DNA of 64,000 nucleotides, from the NCBI GenBank assembly GCA_028564675.1, contig JAOVVO010000059.1, forward strand, positions 124,001 to 188,000. The letters run 5' to 3'. The position numbers and the translations under genes were made by a program. The stretch is from Onchocerca lupi (lineage: Eukaryota > Nematoda > Chromadorea > Rhabditida > Onchocercidae). Below are positions 1 to 12,690 of the stretch, in pieces. Under the pieces are notes generated by a model that had not been told where the DNA came from, did no database searches, and saw only the letters and a list, made by a program, of their open reading frames with translations. Every line of letters begins with the position of its first letter. Position 1 is the stretch's first letter.

Positions 1-1138
1 ATAACCGGATCTCTTAGTATTAATATCAATTTCATTGAACTATTTAAACGATGAACTCTTTCTGGTGCATATTGATTCGTAAAATAACCTGGTGTTTTTT
101 CGATTGTCACCTAAAAAAAAAATAAATTTTGATTGTCACTAAAAAAAAAAAAAAAAAAAATAAAACAATTTTTCGATTGCCGCCTAAAAAAAAAAAGAAT
201 AACTTTCGATTGTTACTTTAAAGAAAAAATGATTTTTCGAGTGTCATCTGAAGAAATAACGACAAAATTGCATATTAAAAAAAATGTCCGAAATGTTTGA
301 TTAAATTTAATTGAATTTAATCTAACCATATATTTTAATTGCTTAAGTAAAAAAAATTAATGTTCAAAAAAGTTTTACTTTACTTTTCCAGATTTTAAAA
401 TTATCATCTAAAAAATAGTTAACATCGAAAGAAAACTGAAAAACCTGTTCCGGATAAGTATGCGGCATTTGTCGACGATACCAATTTGATCCTTTCAGAT
501 ATGTTTCATTATCGTTGAAAAAATGTATTTCACGTCGAGCGACACGTACGTAAGGTTGTATTGCAAGCGCATCAAGTAACGCTCTCGTACCACCTTTACG
601 TACGCCAATAATTAAGCATTGCGGTAAACGTTGTTGTCTACGACGTGCCAATGATGGCGCTGCTAAAGGTATGCTGAAATGATCGAAATTTATTCTCGAA
701 ATTTCAAATTCAGTATTACAATTGAGAATAAATTGAATTTTATGAAATTTATATGGACAATTCGATTTGTAAAATTGATTATGCAATATTTAATTGCCTA
801 AATTAATTGAAAAATTTTTAAGTTTAATTAAGTAAACGATAGGAAATTGAAGGATAAAAAATTTCTGATTGCTGAATTTATTTTATTTCGGAGATCAAAG
901 AATAATGAGGAATTATTTCTGAGTAATTTCACCTAGATCACGAATTTATAATTAATTTTCACCTTTCAGTATTTATTGATTCACTACTATCATATTGTCC
1001 ATAAAGTGGTGTTTCACTGATTGATGGATAAGTTCCGGATACATGTAAGCTAAGTAAGCTGGTATTTATCACTGATACTATCACTATTAATATACATCCT
1101 GTGGTAAATAATGTTATCTTCAACGCTGATTTTTCCAT
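1..1138 (-). CDS. Heparan sulfate glucosamine 3-O-sulfotransferase, 5' part
   Basis: The enzyme family transfers sulfate from PAPS to the 3-OH of glucosamine in heparan sulfate, in the Golgi lumen. Exons on the minus strand: 1138-963, 673-445 and 110-1 (runs off the window); phases agree (2, 0). Exon 1 encodes a short cytosolic start and one membrane segment (about residues 8-30), as expected for a type II Golgi enzyme. Exon 2 carries the PAPS-binding loop LIIGVRKGGTRALLDAL, then REIHFFN and the YLKG..WYR segment. Exon 3 starts VTIEKTPGYF and reaches LILRDPV, both family hallmarks. About 171 of the usual 300 or so residues are present. A TTTCAG acceptor at 1159 lies 21 bases before the ATG and could receive a spliced leader (inference). 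The stem between anchor and catalytic domain is short. The subtype cannot be told from this part. Confidence 0.9.
100..255 (-). repeat. Tandem degenerate copies of an intron 3' splice site
   Basis: On the minus strand, the end of intron 2 and the first bases of exon 3 of the sulfotransferase (poly-T, TTTAG, GTGACAATCGAAAAA) recur about four more times upstream in the intron, with copies near 125-145, 172-195, 206-222 and 236-252. The unit is about 35-40 bp and the copies are decayed. Confidence 0.75.
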
Positions 1139-1663
1139 TTTAAACGCATATTTAAATTCTGAAATGATAAACGATGACTGGAATAATTTGTTTTATTTAC
1201 GAAAATGAAAAACGCAAAATTTCACGGAAATTTTCCATTCACACGTAAATTTCTTCATTTTGAAATAAATAAATATGTCGTTTGTTTTTTGTTGTTTTTC
1301 TAAACGAGTTACGGAAAAATTAATTAATTAATTATGTATCTTTTTTTTTTGAGGTGTGTTTTTGTATTCTTTGCTGCAATTTAATAATAAAGGCAGCCGT
1401 ATGTCATTTATTCATTTATGCAAAATAATAAAGAAAGTTTATAGAAGTAAAATAAATGAAATTTTGTAGAAATATTTTGGGACAAGTTAAAATAGATCAA
1501 AAATCACAATAATTATTAGCTGAAAAGATGGTATTGATTTAATTTTATAAGAAGGCTGAATTATTAAATTTATTAAAGCTACAGCAATAAATATATATAT
1601 ATTTATTTTAGCCAAAAAGAGTGTGGTAATTTAATCTTAAATAAGGTTGAATTATTAAATGTA

Positions 1664-1712
<49 letters not shown>

Positions 1713-1811
1713 GTAATAGTAATAATAATAATAATAACAATAATAATAATAATAAAATTAACAATATTAGTAATAATAAATAGTAGTAGAAATAAGTAAC
1801 AGTAATAATAA
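1664..1811. repeat. (AAT)n microsatellite
   Basis: About 145 bases of AAT/TAA triplets with scattered interruptions (AGT, AAC). Read on the minus strand it gives a long leucine run, which is an artefact and not a protein. Confidence 0.95.
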
Positions 1812-4545
1812 GTTTAAATTTTGATCTTTCGATCGAGATATTAGGAATAAAAAAATAGCGAAAAGTGTAAAATATAGACTGATGGTTTATTATCATTTCC
1901 AATAATAAATAAAAAGACAAAAATAACTTTTCCCAAATAAGTTGAAATTTGCTGAAAAGATATAGTAAAAACTTCAAAATTCTCAACAAATGAATTAAAT
2001 TCATTGCCAAAAACGATGATTTAGATTAATGGAAAGAGAATTATTTCAAATAAATGAACAAAGATTTGATTCTAATAAATTTCTCAATTTCTTAAAATTG
2101 ATTTCAAAAAATATTTTGAAATCAACTGAGCAAATTTTCAAAATTTATTACAGCTAAACCTGGAAGAAAATTTAAACTTTTTCCTGTAATCAGAAAGAAA
2201 AAATTTCACAGCTATGAAATATTTTTGCTTTTTCAAGGTTTATTATCAATTTATCTTCAATCAAATGAATGGAAAAAAATTTGGAATACAATAATCGATT
2301 ACAAATATAATAATTACAAATACACGAATTTATATCTATAAGCACAGAAATAAAAAACTTCTTAATAAACTTTGTCAACTTGTTAATTTTTCATGAAAGA
2401 AATCGCAGATCATTTCATCTGAACTATCAATAATTGAATAATAATAAATATTTAGGAAATTATTGATTACGTTTGAATTATTTCAATTTTATGTTAAATT
2501 AATTAAAATTAAACTTGATATAAAATTGAAATAAACCTTGTTGCAGCAAGAATAAAATTTCCTATCGCTACTGTTCTGTCATTTTATGAAAATAAAATCA
2601 ATAAAATATCACATTTCGAAAAAAAAAAAAGCGATCAAAATTACTTAAAAACAACGATTTTAATTAGCAAATAATTAAACTGTCAAAAAAATTCCATATG
2701 TAATTGTTTATTATCGATTCATCAAAAGTATTTACAAATTGATTTGATCTTTAATCGATGATTATTCAAATTTTGGGAAATTTCGAAAAATGACCCTTAT
2801 AAATACGTGAGTAAATATTCATGAATATTGGTCACCTATTTGCGGTAAATCAAATTTTCCAAGTTTTTTTTCTTTCGCTATCTTACCTAAATTATTTTAA
2901 AATTTTATATTTCACTGAAAAAAAAAAAAAGAAAAAAAAATTTCATATTTTTTTTTTTTGAAAGATTGTCTTTATAACTATTGATATTTTCTTAACATTT
3001 CACGTAACTTGAGACATACTTTTATAATGTAATAAGACCGAAATACCTTTTGTCAACATATCGTCTGCTTTTTCGATTGCTAATATAACATAAAATAATA
3101 AAATGTGAAAAAAAAAAATCCAACTGAAATAAATAATGAATGATTTTTTCAGAATGAAAGCGATCATTTTGCAATTTTTATTGATTATTTTTTTTAATCT
3201 ATAAAAATAAAAATTGAATAAAATATTTCAAAAAACAATAGAAGACAATTTGACGGAGAAATTTCATTCAGAAATTTAACAATTAATATCAAAATTTACA
3301 TTTGTGAAAATTGTTTGTTTATTGTGAAAAAGAAAAATTTTACTTGCATAAACGATAAGATGAATGAATGCCATTTAACAATTGAATTACATCAATGCAT
3401 AACTGAGATTATTTCATTTTATTTTTGTAAATATATCTTATGTAAACAAAAAATTTTGAAACTATTGGAAAAATTTCAGAAATACAATTTAAAATATACC
3501 GAATTGTTTAAAATTTAAAAATATTAAATTTAGAATAAATTTAAAATATGTTAAATACTTAAATTTTAAAAATGTCAAATTTGTTTCATGCTTCATTTTG
3601 AGTTTTGCATAGCATTTTAAAATAATTTCTCCTTTCGGAAATAAAAATAAGTAAAAAAAGAATTTAAATAGAATAAAAACTAAATGATTTATTGAATGTA
3701 ATCTTTGTAATTCTCATTAAGAAATTTTAAGTACAATGACTTTTAATCTATCCGATAAATTTATCATCCAATAGTATCAATTTGCAATAGCTATTTAATC
3801 CCCCGGAATATTTAAATTGCAATATGGAGACAAAAGATGACAAATTGTTTGAAAAAAAATGGTAATTTTAGAAAAATTATAAGTCTTAAAATAAACTTGA
3901 ACATGCCTAATAACAATAAAGATAAAATGATAAAATTAAAAATCACTAAAATAATACGAATTGAAAATTTGACTTTGAAAGATAATTGGCTAGTTATAAG
4001 GAATAAAACTTTGGTTTAGCAAAGAAATTTGTTATTTTCTACTTTTTCAATTTCTTTTTTTTTTTTTTTTTTTTTTTTTGTTTTTTTATTAATTTTAAAA
4101 TTGATTTTTTTTTTTAAATATTTAAATTATTTTTTTTTTTTTTTTTTTTTTTTTTTGTTTTTTGAATCATTTGAAAAATGAATTTTTAGAAATGGTCAAT
4201 TTATCACTTCCAAAATCATTTGATCATTTGATGTTATACATTTTTGAATCATTCATTGAACATTTTAGATGAAATGGAAAAAATTTTTTTTCAATTTCAA
4301 ATTTCACATTTGAAGAAATTTCGAAAAATCTTTGTTATCATTCAATTTGTATAGGAACATATCAGAAAAACAAAATAAAAATGAATGCAACAAATGCTTG
4401 AAAGTTTTTGCCATTTCTTCAAAAAAAAAAAAAAAAAATAACTGCAAATTTCATTAGTAAATAACATTAATTGCATAGATAGAAATTAAAAAATTAGTCA
4501 TTAAATGGAAAATATTTAAAATATAAAATTAAAAGAATCTTAAGA

Positions 4546-5165
4546 GCAAAGTGCCAATTAAATTTTTTCAATTAATTGCAAATTAATTAGCTGAAATATT
4601 TGCAAGTTTATTTGCTACGAATGCTCTTTAAGCTTGTTGCAAATAATTGATTGTAAAATGAGATAAATGAAAGCAAAATATGTGAAGATAAATGTAAAAA
4701 AGAGTGAACAATAAAGTGTTGATTAAATTCTTAATTTTTAATTAATGATAATTAATTAATTACAATTATAAATCTATTTACTATAAATTACTACTCAAGT
4801 TTATTGCTTATTCTTGATTGTAAAATGTGGTAGAAGAATTGGAAATTTATCTGAAGATGAATATGAAAAAAGTGAACAGCAAAATTTCAATTAAATTATT
4901 TCAATTAATTGCAATTAATTAATTGCACTTGCAATGCTTATTTACTATTAGTGCTATTAAGACTTATTATTTATCATTTAATGCTGTAAAATGAGATAGG
5001 AAAGCGTAAAATATTTGATGAAGTACACGTAAAAGAACGTGAACAGTAAAATTTCAATCAAATTTCTTCAATTAATAGTAATTAATTAATTAAAACAATT
5101 AAAAGTTTATTTGCTACAAATGTTACTTAAGCTTATTGCATATAATTGATTGTAAAAAATGAGGT
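4546..5165. repeat. Four decayed tandem copies of a ~165 bp unit
   Basis: Copies begin near 4546, 4709, 4876 and 5041 (spacing 163-167). Each runs: a TTTCAATTAAATT stretch, AATTAATT-rich sequence, GTTTATTTGCTAC, AAGCTTATTGC, TTGATTGTAAAATGAGAT, and ends in a GTAAAAAAGAGTGAACA-like segment that leads into the next copy. Divergence is substantial, so the array is old. Confidence 0.8.
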
Positions 5166-5312
5166 TAGAAAAAAAAAAAAACGAAAGACGTGTAACAGAT
5201 AATGAATTGAAAATTGTCTGCCAAACTTGTGCGAATGATTTTTTTCGAGCAAATGTGATGAAAAGTTCGAAAAGATAATGCTACAGCTGTCACTTTTTCC
5301 ATCAACCAACTG

Positions 5313-5340
5313 CATCATCATCATCATCATCATCATCATT
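5313..5340. repeat. (CAT)n microsatellite
   Basis: Nine uninterrupted CAT triplets, directly next to the 105-110 bp tandem array at 5341. Confidence 0.95.
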
Positions 5341-5655
5341 ATCACGTAATTTCATCATTGTCATATCATATTTTATATCCATTCCAAATTGACATTTAAT
5401 TTCTCTAAATTATCGATTGACAGATATGAAAAATATTGATTAATCACGTAATTTCATCATTTTCATATCATATTTTATATCCATTCCAAATTGACATTTA
5501 ATTTCTCTAAATTATTAATTCATAGAAAAAAATAGATATGAAAGATTTAAATAATCACATAATATCATCATTATCATGTCATATTGTATATCTATTCCAA
5601 ATTAACATTTAATTTCTCTAAATTATCGATTGGTAGATACGAAAAATATTAAATA
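5341..5655. repeat. Three tandem copies of a 105-110 bp unit
   Basis: Copies start at 5341, 5443 and 5554, each with ATCACGTAATTTCATCATT or a close variant, followed by CATATCATATTTTATATC and GACATTTAATTTCTCTAAAT. Copies 1 and 2 are nearly identical over their first 85 bases, so this array is younger than the one at 4546. Confidence 0.9.
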
Positions 5656-8600
5656 ATACATTCATTCGCAATGGAAACCATTCAATTTTCCAATTTTACG
5701 CCCTGTTCAATTTGAAAAAGAATTCGAATCAATGAAATATCATTAAATTTGATTCGATCTATTTATTTTGATTTAATTACCCATAAATTCTCGCTCTGAT
5801 TCGATCTATTCATTTTTACTTAATCTTCGCATAAACAAAATAATTTCTCACTGAATTCGGTAGCTAAAAATTGATTCGGTCTATTTATTTTGATCTGATC
5901 TGCCGTAAACAAAATAACTTTTTTATTACTTTTTACTTCCATTTCATGCTTAAATAACTTTTTATCACTTTGTTTTCATTTCATGCTCGTTTAATTATAG
6001 CAAATTCTTTGAATCATAAATTTGATGAGATTGAAAAGAAAATCGATTGGAAAATTTTAAATATTCTTGAAAATTTTTTCCTCTAATAAATCAGATCACA
6101 TTACATTTTTTTTTATTATACAGCATTTATTTTTTATTTTCATTCATTTATCTATTTATTTATTTTTTTTTTTTTTTTTGAATTGCTACAATATTTTTTG
6201 AATTTTTTCTTATTTTTAAAAAGTTTTGTCCATACAGATTCATTTTAGAAGAAATGAAATGAATGAAATAATCTTCCTTTAAATGTTCTGACAAATTTTT
6301 TGTTATTTTTAACTTCAGAAATAAAAAAAAAAAAACTTTAAAACAAAGGAATAATTATAAAAACTGAAAGATTTTCTAAAATAAATGAAACAATAAATTT
6401 ACGATCACATAGAGAAAATCGCTTGCTTTTGAATTATGATGCAAAGCAAGAAATTATAAATCTTTCACAGCAAGCAAACACAAAATTTTCATCTTTAGAC
6501 ATCCAATCTGTTGAAGTTGTAATTTATGGTGCATTTCAATGTTGAACAATAATTGCGAAAATTGAGCATTTGGGAATTGCGATTTTTTTTGCATTAACGC
6601 AGCAAGAAAAGAAAACTTTGTTAATTTGCCGTGAATTTCATACTAATAAAGATAGCAAATTCATGCAAATTCATGCATTTTTTTTTTTAATTTCATTTCA
6701 AATTAATTATTTTGATTTCCAATAGTCAATAATTAAACATTGGTAATCATCAAAGATCACTGGTTCAATTTAAAATTTTTTCGTTTGTTTTTGTAAACAA
6801 ATGAATATATATTTATTTACTTATTTCATTTTAACTAGTAATTCGTCTTGTTAATATTAGCAGGAGTAATTCGAAAATTCCCATACTTATAATATCAATA
6901 ATCATTTTTTTTGTCAAGAATTATTCGATAACATGTTGCAATATTTAATATCGAAATACTTAAATTTAAGAAATTTTAATTATAAATATATTTTAGTCGA
7001 TTGGTACTCAAAATATGGTATGTAATTTAAAATGACTAATTAACTCAATATGTTAGATTTACCATGGGACGGTAATACGAAATGAAATTTTCATCGACTC
7101 AGAAATTCTCAGAAAATTTTATTGATATTTTACAAAATTTTAAAGATTTATATTTGATTTTAATTGGTATATCTTTCTTCCTTTGTTACTGATATTTTAC
7201 AAATTTAAAATTTAAATTTAATTTCAATTTATATATCTTCGATTAGAATGAAAAAATAATATAAAGAAGATTAAACTATAAAGGATTAATTATTAATGCT
7301 ACATAATTTTTTCTTCTTTTTTTGCTAAATTTTATTTCATATTAAAATATCTATCATACGTATAAATGTGATTGGAATATTCTTTTCTTTTATAAAATTT
7401 GTTAATTTTGTTTAAATTTATAAAAAATGAAAATATCTAAGGTGTGGAATTTCAAATTTTTAAAAAATTTTGAAATTTCCTTGAAAGACATAATATGAAC
7501 AAGATATATGGTTGGAATATTTCTTTTTTTTTTTTTAATAATATTTAAGCTGTAAATTTTCAAATTTTTAAAAAATTTCAAACTTTTCTAAAATAACAAA
7601 TAATATTAACAGAAACAACTGATTATTTCAAATTCTCGAGTAGTAATGTTGAGATTTCTCGAGTGGTTTTTTTTTTCTTTTTCAAGCATATCGACAAAAT
7701 TTTGTTGTAACATACATCAATTTGATTGATTACTTAGCAGAAATGCTACAATGGAACAAAGAATTGTAAAAGATTTCAAAACAAAACAAAAAAAAAAAAA
7801 AAAAAAAGAAAAACAAGAAAATATAAAAAATATAAGAAGAAGACATCATAAATTCGAGATTGTATGCGAAGAAAAGAAAAAAGTTTTATGAATAATACAT
7901 TTAAAAAATTTATAAAAAAAAAAAACTAAATAAAATTTAAAACTTCAATAATTAAATAAACTTTAAAATTTCAATAACTAATAAAAGCATTGACATCTAA
8001 TTAAGTTTTGTGTGATAATTTACGATTACTTAATCGAAACGAGCAAGAAAGATCAACAATGGCAAGACATCTGGAATTTTATGACAACCAGATATGCATT
8101 AAATAGCCCAAAATCATACTTTATTATTGACATCAAAGAAGAGCCGCTTTTTCATTAAAAAATCAATGAGTGAAGAAAATTGGCATAAATTTTGTGCAGC
8201 AGATTTATTTCAAAAACCAATTAGCTATTTCATTTTTTGCTAATAGTTCATATAATTAATTAATTAACAATGATTATCTATAAAAGTTACAATTCCTTAC
8301 AGATATATGAAAAATCAAGTTGATATTGATAATACTTTCATTATTCTTGCTGATAATTTTTCTCCTTATTATGAATCAAAAATTGGAAATAGTAAGTTAT
8401 GGCCAAGTTGGCCAAATTTCTTTGACTTGGCTATTACATTTGATTTTTTCTTCACTATGAAATGAAAATGAATGGATGATAGTTATTAATGAAATTGTTT
8501 CCAGAAGAAGATAAAAATGAATCAAATTTATTTATTATTATTATTGCTTACCTTATTTATTCATCAGACGAATAAGTTGAGCAATTTAAAAAAAAAAAAA

Positions 8601-8844
8601 AAAAAAGGTGAATGTGAAATTGGATAATTAGAAATTAAAATAGAAAATGGAAAATTAATTTGAACAGTTGCAAAATGATGATGTAAAGGAAATGTATTTG
8701 ATTGATTGTATCTAATGAGAATTTTCCAATTCAAGAAGTTTTCATTAAAGATAAGTTTTTAAATGCTATTTAAAAATTTCAATTTCTACAATTTGCTATT
8801 CCATTTCTTATCAGTTAACATTAGTTATCTTTCAGAAAATTTCT

Positions 8845-8912
8845 GAGTTTTATACTATTTCTATTAATAAATTATATGGAGTTTTATACTATTTCTATTA
8901 ATAAATTATATG
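8845..8912. repeat. Perfect 34 bp tandem duplication
   Basis: Two identical adjacent copies of a 34-base unit beginning GAGTTTTATACTATTTC and ending AAATTATATG. A shorter fragment, AAATTATATGG, follows about 5 bases later. Two exact copies suggest a recent slippage event. Confidence 0.95.
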
Positions 8913-9429
8913 GCCGTAAATTATATGGTCCTAGTTAGACGAGAGTAAACTGATGTTATCGGAAATTTTGAAGTAAACATCGGAAAACAATTTATTATCA
9001 ATAATTTATCATTTGTGACAGTGTGAATCAATATAAGAAACAAAAGCAACCTTACAAATACATAAATCGAATGAAATGGAATAGGAAATTGAAAATCGTT
9101 TTGTAACCATTAAATGAATCAGAAATGTTATTTTGATTTTTTCGAAATAATTCTTCCCATCGATATTATGCTAGAAATTTTTCCACAAATAGATGATAAA
9201 TTCTTTTTAATAATCGTGATGAGTGACAAATTAACGATGGTATATTTATGAGATATCGAGAGTGGAAAATAGAAACGAATTTGAAGGATAGTAAATATTT
9301 TAGAAACATGAAGGAAATGGTAAATCCAGAAATTCTTTGAAATTTTCATAAAAAATTTAATAAAAAAATCGAATATGGCAGAATGAGCAAAGCACTTTTT
9401 TTTTTCTTATCTCATATATAAATTTTTTT

Positions 9430-9900
9430 TTCTTAATTCCAAATTTATGAATACATGAATTGAAACATTGCGCTAAAAAAATCACAGAATCAAAAACATC
9501 AATAAGTTGAAGTACTGTGCCAAAAAAAAAGAAAAAAAACCACAAAATTGGAGCATTATGCTAAAAAACCACAGAATAGTCAATTTTTCCTATAGTATTT
9601 TTGTTTACCGTTATCCACTAATCTACAGTAAATTACGTACAGTAACGAAGTTGAAGCACTGCGACAGAAAAAAAATCACAAAATTGAAGCATTGTGCTAA
9701 AAAACCACAAAATGAATGGTTAATTTCTCCTATAGTATCTTCGCAGAGATAAATGATACAGTATTTTTGTTTGTCGTTATCCACTAATCTACAGTATACT
9801 ACGTAAAGTAACGAAGTTGAAGCACTGAGCCAGAAAAAAATCAAAAAACTGAAGCATCGCGCCAAAAAAACCACAAAATTAGTACCATCAATTTCTCCTA
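9430..9900. repeat. Nested tandem repeat (33 bp inside ~155 bp)
   Basis: A sub-unit of about 33 bases, GTTGAAGCACTGTGCCAAAA followed by an A-run and CACAAAAT, occurs seven times (near 9453, 9504, 9545, 9645, 9678, 9813 and 9848). It is embedded in a longer unit that also holds TTTTTGTTTACCGTTATCCA, CTAATCTACAGTA and TACGTACAGTAACGAA. Long-unit starts are about 143 and 168 bases apart. Open frames on both strands here are by-products of the repeat. Confidence 0.85.
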
Positions 9901-12108
9901 TCGTATCATATTATATCATACAGTAGAAGAAGATATCGCGAAATGATACGGTATTTTCGCTTACTTTCAACCATCGGTTAACAGTTCACGATGGAAAAAT
10001 TTCAAACTTAATTCATACTTAATCCTAATTAGCTTAGTCTTAATCTTAATTAAACTTAATTCAAGCTCAGAGATTCGAATTTAATCTACAATTTGAACAC
10101 CAAATCGCGCGTTGGGTGCAATAGATGTGTCAATATGAACGATTGTGTTAGGATTATCTTGCAAGACAGGTGCTCAGTGATAATAATATTCATCAGTCAT
10201 TAATTTTGATCCATATCAGAGAACTTATCAACTGACAACCTAAGATAAACTTGAACAGACTTCTTTCCACTTTATTTCGAGCATTTTCAAACTTGGCGAA
10301 CAACCGAGCAAATGATAAATTGGATATATGTCAAGAAGATGATAATTTTGAGAAAAATATATTAATAATTTCCTTCAAATATATTAATAATTTAGTAAAA
10401 ATATATATTAGTTATTTTTTTCTATTATTTTTTCATTTAATTATCGAGACTTAAAATTATTGAAATAGGGCTAAATACTTTTATTTACTTTAAATAATCA
10501 CCTAAAGCTATGGGTCTTATTTTGAAAATAGACCAGTCATTTACATGCAGTAATTAACATCTTATTAATAATTAAAATTGATATCTCTAAGAGAAGATGT
10601 TTGAAATTGAAACGAAAATTTCATCACTCAAATTCAATTTCTTCATTTAATCATTCCTCTTATCTAATCTCTTCTGATCTGATAAAAATTTCATAATGTA
10701 GAATATTTTATTACATAATAAAAGTCAATCGAAATAATAGGAATAAAATAGACAATAAATTAACAATTACTACAATTGACTGCAAATGATAAAATGCCAT
10801 TTGTTAAATGAAAGTATCATTAATTTAAATCCTTGGATAATTTATTTTGAAAGATGTGGTCTAACTAATTCTAATTAATTCTAAGATTTATGTATTTTTA
10901 ACAATTCGACTTTTTGCAATTAAATTTGCTATTTAAAATTCTAGATTTGCTTCTTAAGATTCATTTTATAGCCCTTAGTTATTGAACAGATTTTGATATG
11001 ATTTTAAAACATTCAAAATTTTAAGATTATCCTAAAAAATTTCTTAAATAGAAAAAAAAAAAAACGATGATAATTTTCGTCAAGAATTGTGAATCAAATT
11101 AGTATTTCAAAAATGAAATTATAAAGATGCTATCATTAACATTCGAATGAATAATAAATTAATCATTAAATGAAAAGCATTTATAAAAGGTCATAAAGTT
11201 CATTCTGACCTCTTATGGTCATTTTGATCATTTTAGGTCATTCATAAGGAATTTTCTTTTTTTAACATTTATCTTGCAGAAATATCCATTATGAAAAGAA
11301 TAAGTAATGATTTGTCAAAATTTTATATTTTTTATTAACATTATGAAATTCTTATATTTTTATATGCCATATATTCCAATTTTTTATAATTTCTAAAAAT
11401 TTTCCATTACTTTTTAAAATTTTCAAAATTTTTTAAATTCATATGATAATTTTAATCACTGCAGAACACAATAATCGATCATCGATTACTTATACATAAC
11501 GCAGAATAACCGAAGAAAAATGAAGAATGCGGTATACCGGAAAAAATATATGAACTTAAGAAAAAAAAACAAGTATTCACAGCTGTCATCTGCTTTATAA
11601 TCCGAAATTGAAATGACATTTCAGCTATTTTTAAATTAAATAATAATTAATTATCATTTTAAGTATGAAAATAAAATACATTGAAATTTTAACTGAAAAA
11701 CAAAGAGAAGTGTGGAAAACTTCGTGTTGTTTGGAAAAAATCAATATTAATAAAAAAAAAAAAAAATTGTTTAAAAAAAAAAATGACACAAGTATTTTTA
11801 AAATTTAAAAAGTTTTTTATTAAATCTTTCTTCGTGATATCTTCTGCTTTGTTCTATTAACATTTTAAAATTGAAATTAAATTAAAATCAATTACTTCGG
11901 ATTACATTTTAATACAATGCAAATTGCAAGATGTATGTCAATTATAACTAACAATATTAAAATACGACAAGGCATATTCTTGGAATTTTCAGACAGGGGA
12001 AAGAAGATATTTCGGTAAATTGATCTAGCTAATAACAATCTTGCTCAAAATGTCAAAGATTTGATCGACAGCTAGACTTTGAGAATATGAATGGAACAAC
12101 TGATGTTG

Positions 12109-12197
12109 AGAAATCTTTTCTTCAACCGGAAAATTGATGCTGAAACGTGATATTGTGAATCTTTTCTTCATCCGGAAAATTGATGCTAAAACGTTTT
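12109..12197. repeat. Tandem duplication, ~45 bp unit
   Basis: Two copies of a unit reading AATCTTTTCTTCAACCGGAA then AATTGATGCTGAAACG, starting near 12110 and 12158, with a few substitutions. Confidence 0.8.
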
Positions 12198-12589
12198 TGA
12201 CATATGGTTAATATCCATCATTTGAAGCTGATACCAAGAATATGCAAGTAATTCTGAACTCATCCAAAATTTGTTTCTTATACATTCAGATAATGATGAC
12301 AGTTTAAATATGGATCAGAAATAAGGTAATATCAATGTGATCTCAAAAAACAAAACAAAGAAAAAATGGCTAATAAAAAATTTATTAATGACGTGAAGTA
12401 CGTGTAACTAAACGTCTCAAAAAGTCAAAGACAATAAAAAGCACAAGCGGATTGTTTTTTGGGCTAAAGTTGATAGTGGATTTTTTTTGTTCAACAGAGG
12501 TACTTTATTTAATTCATGATTTTTCATTTCCATTGAAAGAATTCAAAAAATTTCATATTAAGATTTATCATTTGTTTTTGTAAATAAGA

Positions 12590-12690
12590 ACTGGAAGGAA
12601 AAATTGATACGTGAATCAGAATCCATTACTTGCTTAAGGCACTGGAAGGAAAAATTGATACGTGAATCAGAATTGCATTATTACTTGTTT
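12590..12690. repeat. Tandem duplication, 51 bp unit
   Basis: Two copies (12590-12640, 12641-12690) of a unit beginning ACTGGAAGGAAAAATTGATA and continuing CGTGAATCAGAAT. The first 35 bases are identical. Confidence 0.9.

Noticed and set aside
1603..2010. 135-codon leucine-rich frame on the minus strand
   Set aside because: It is translation of the (AAT)n microsatellite.
9507..9874. Overlapping frames of about 80 codons on both strands
   Set aside because: By-products of the nested tandem repeat at 9430-9900.
4546..9900. Regular direct repeats considered as a CRISPR array
   Set aside because: Units are contiguous and degenerate, without unique spacers, and the genome is eukaryotic.
10251..10454. 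67-codon frame starting with a TTG codon
   Set aside because: No proper start, no exon signals, ends in AT-rich hydrophobic sequence.
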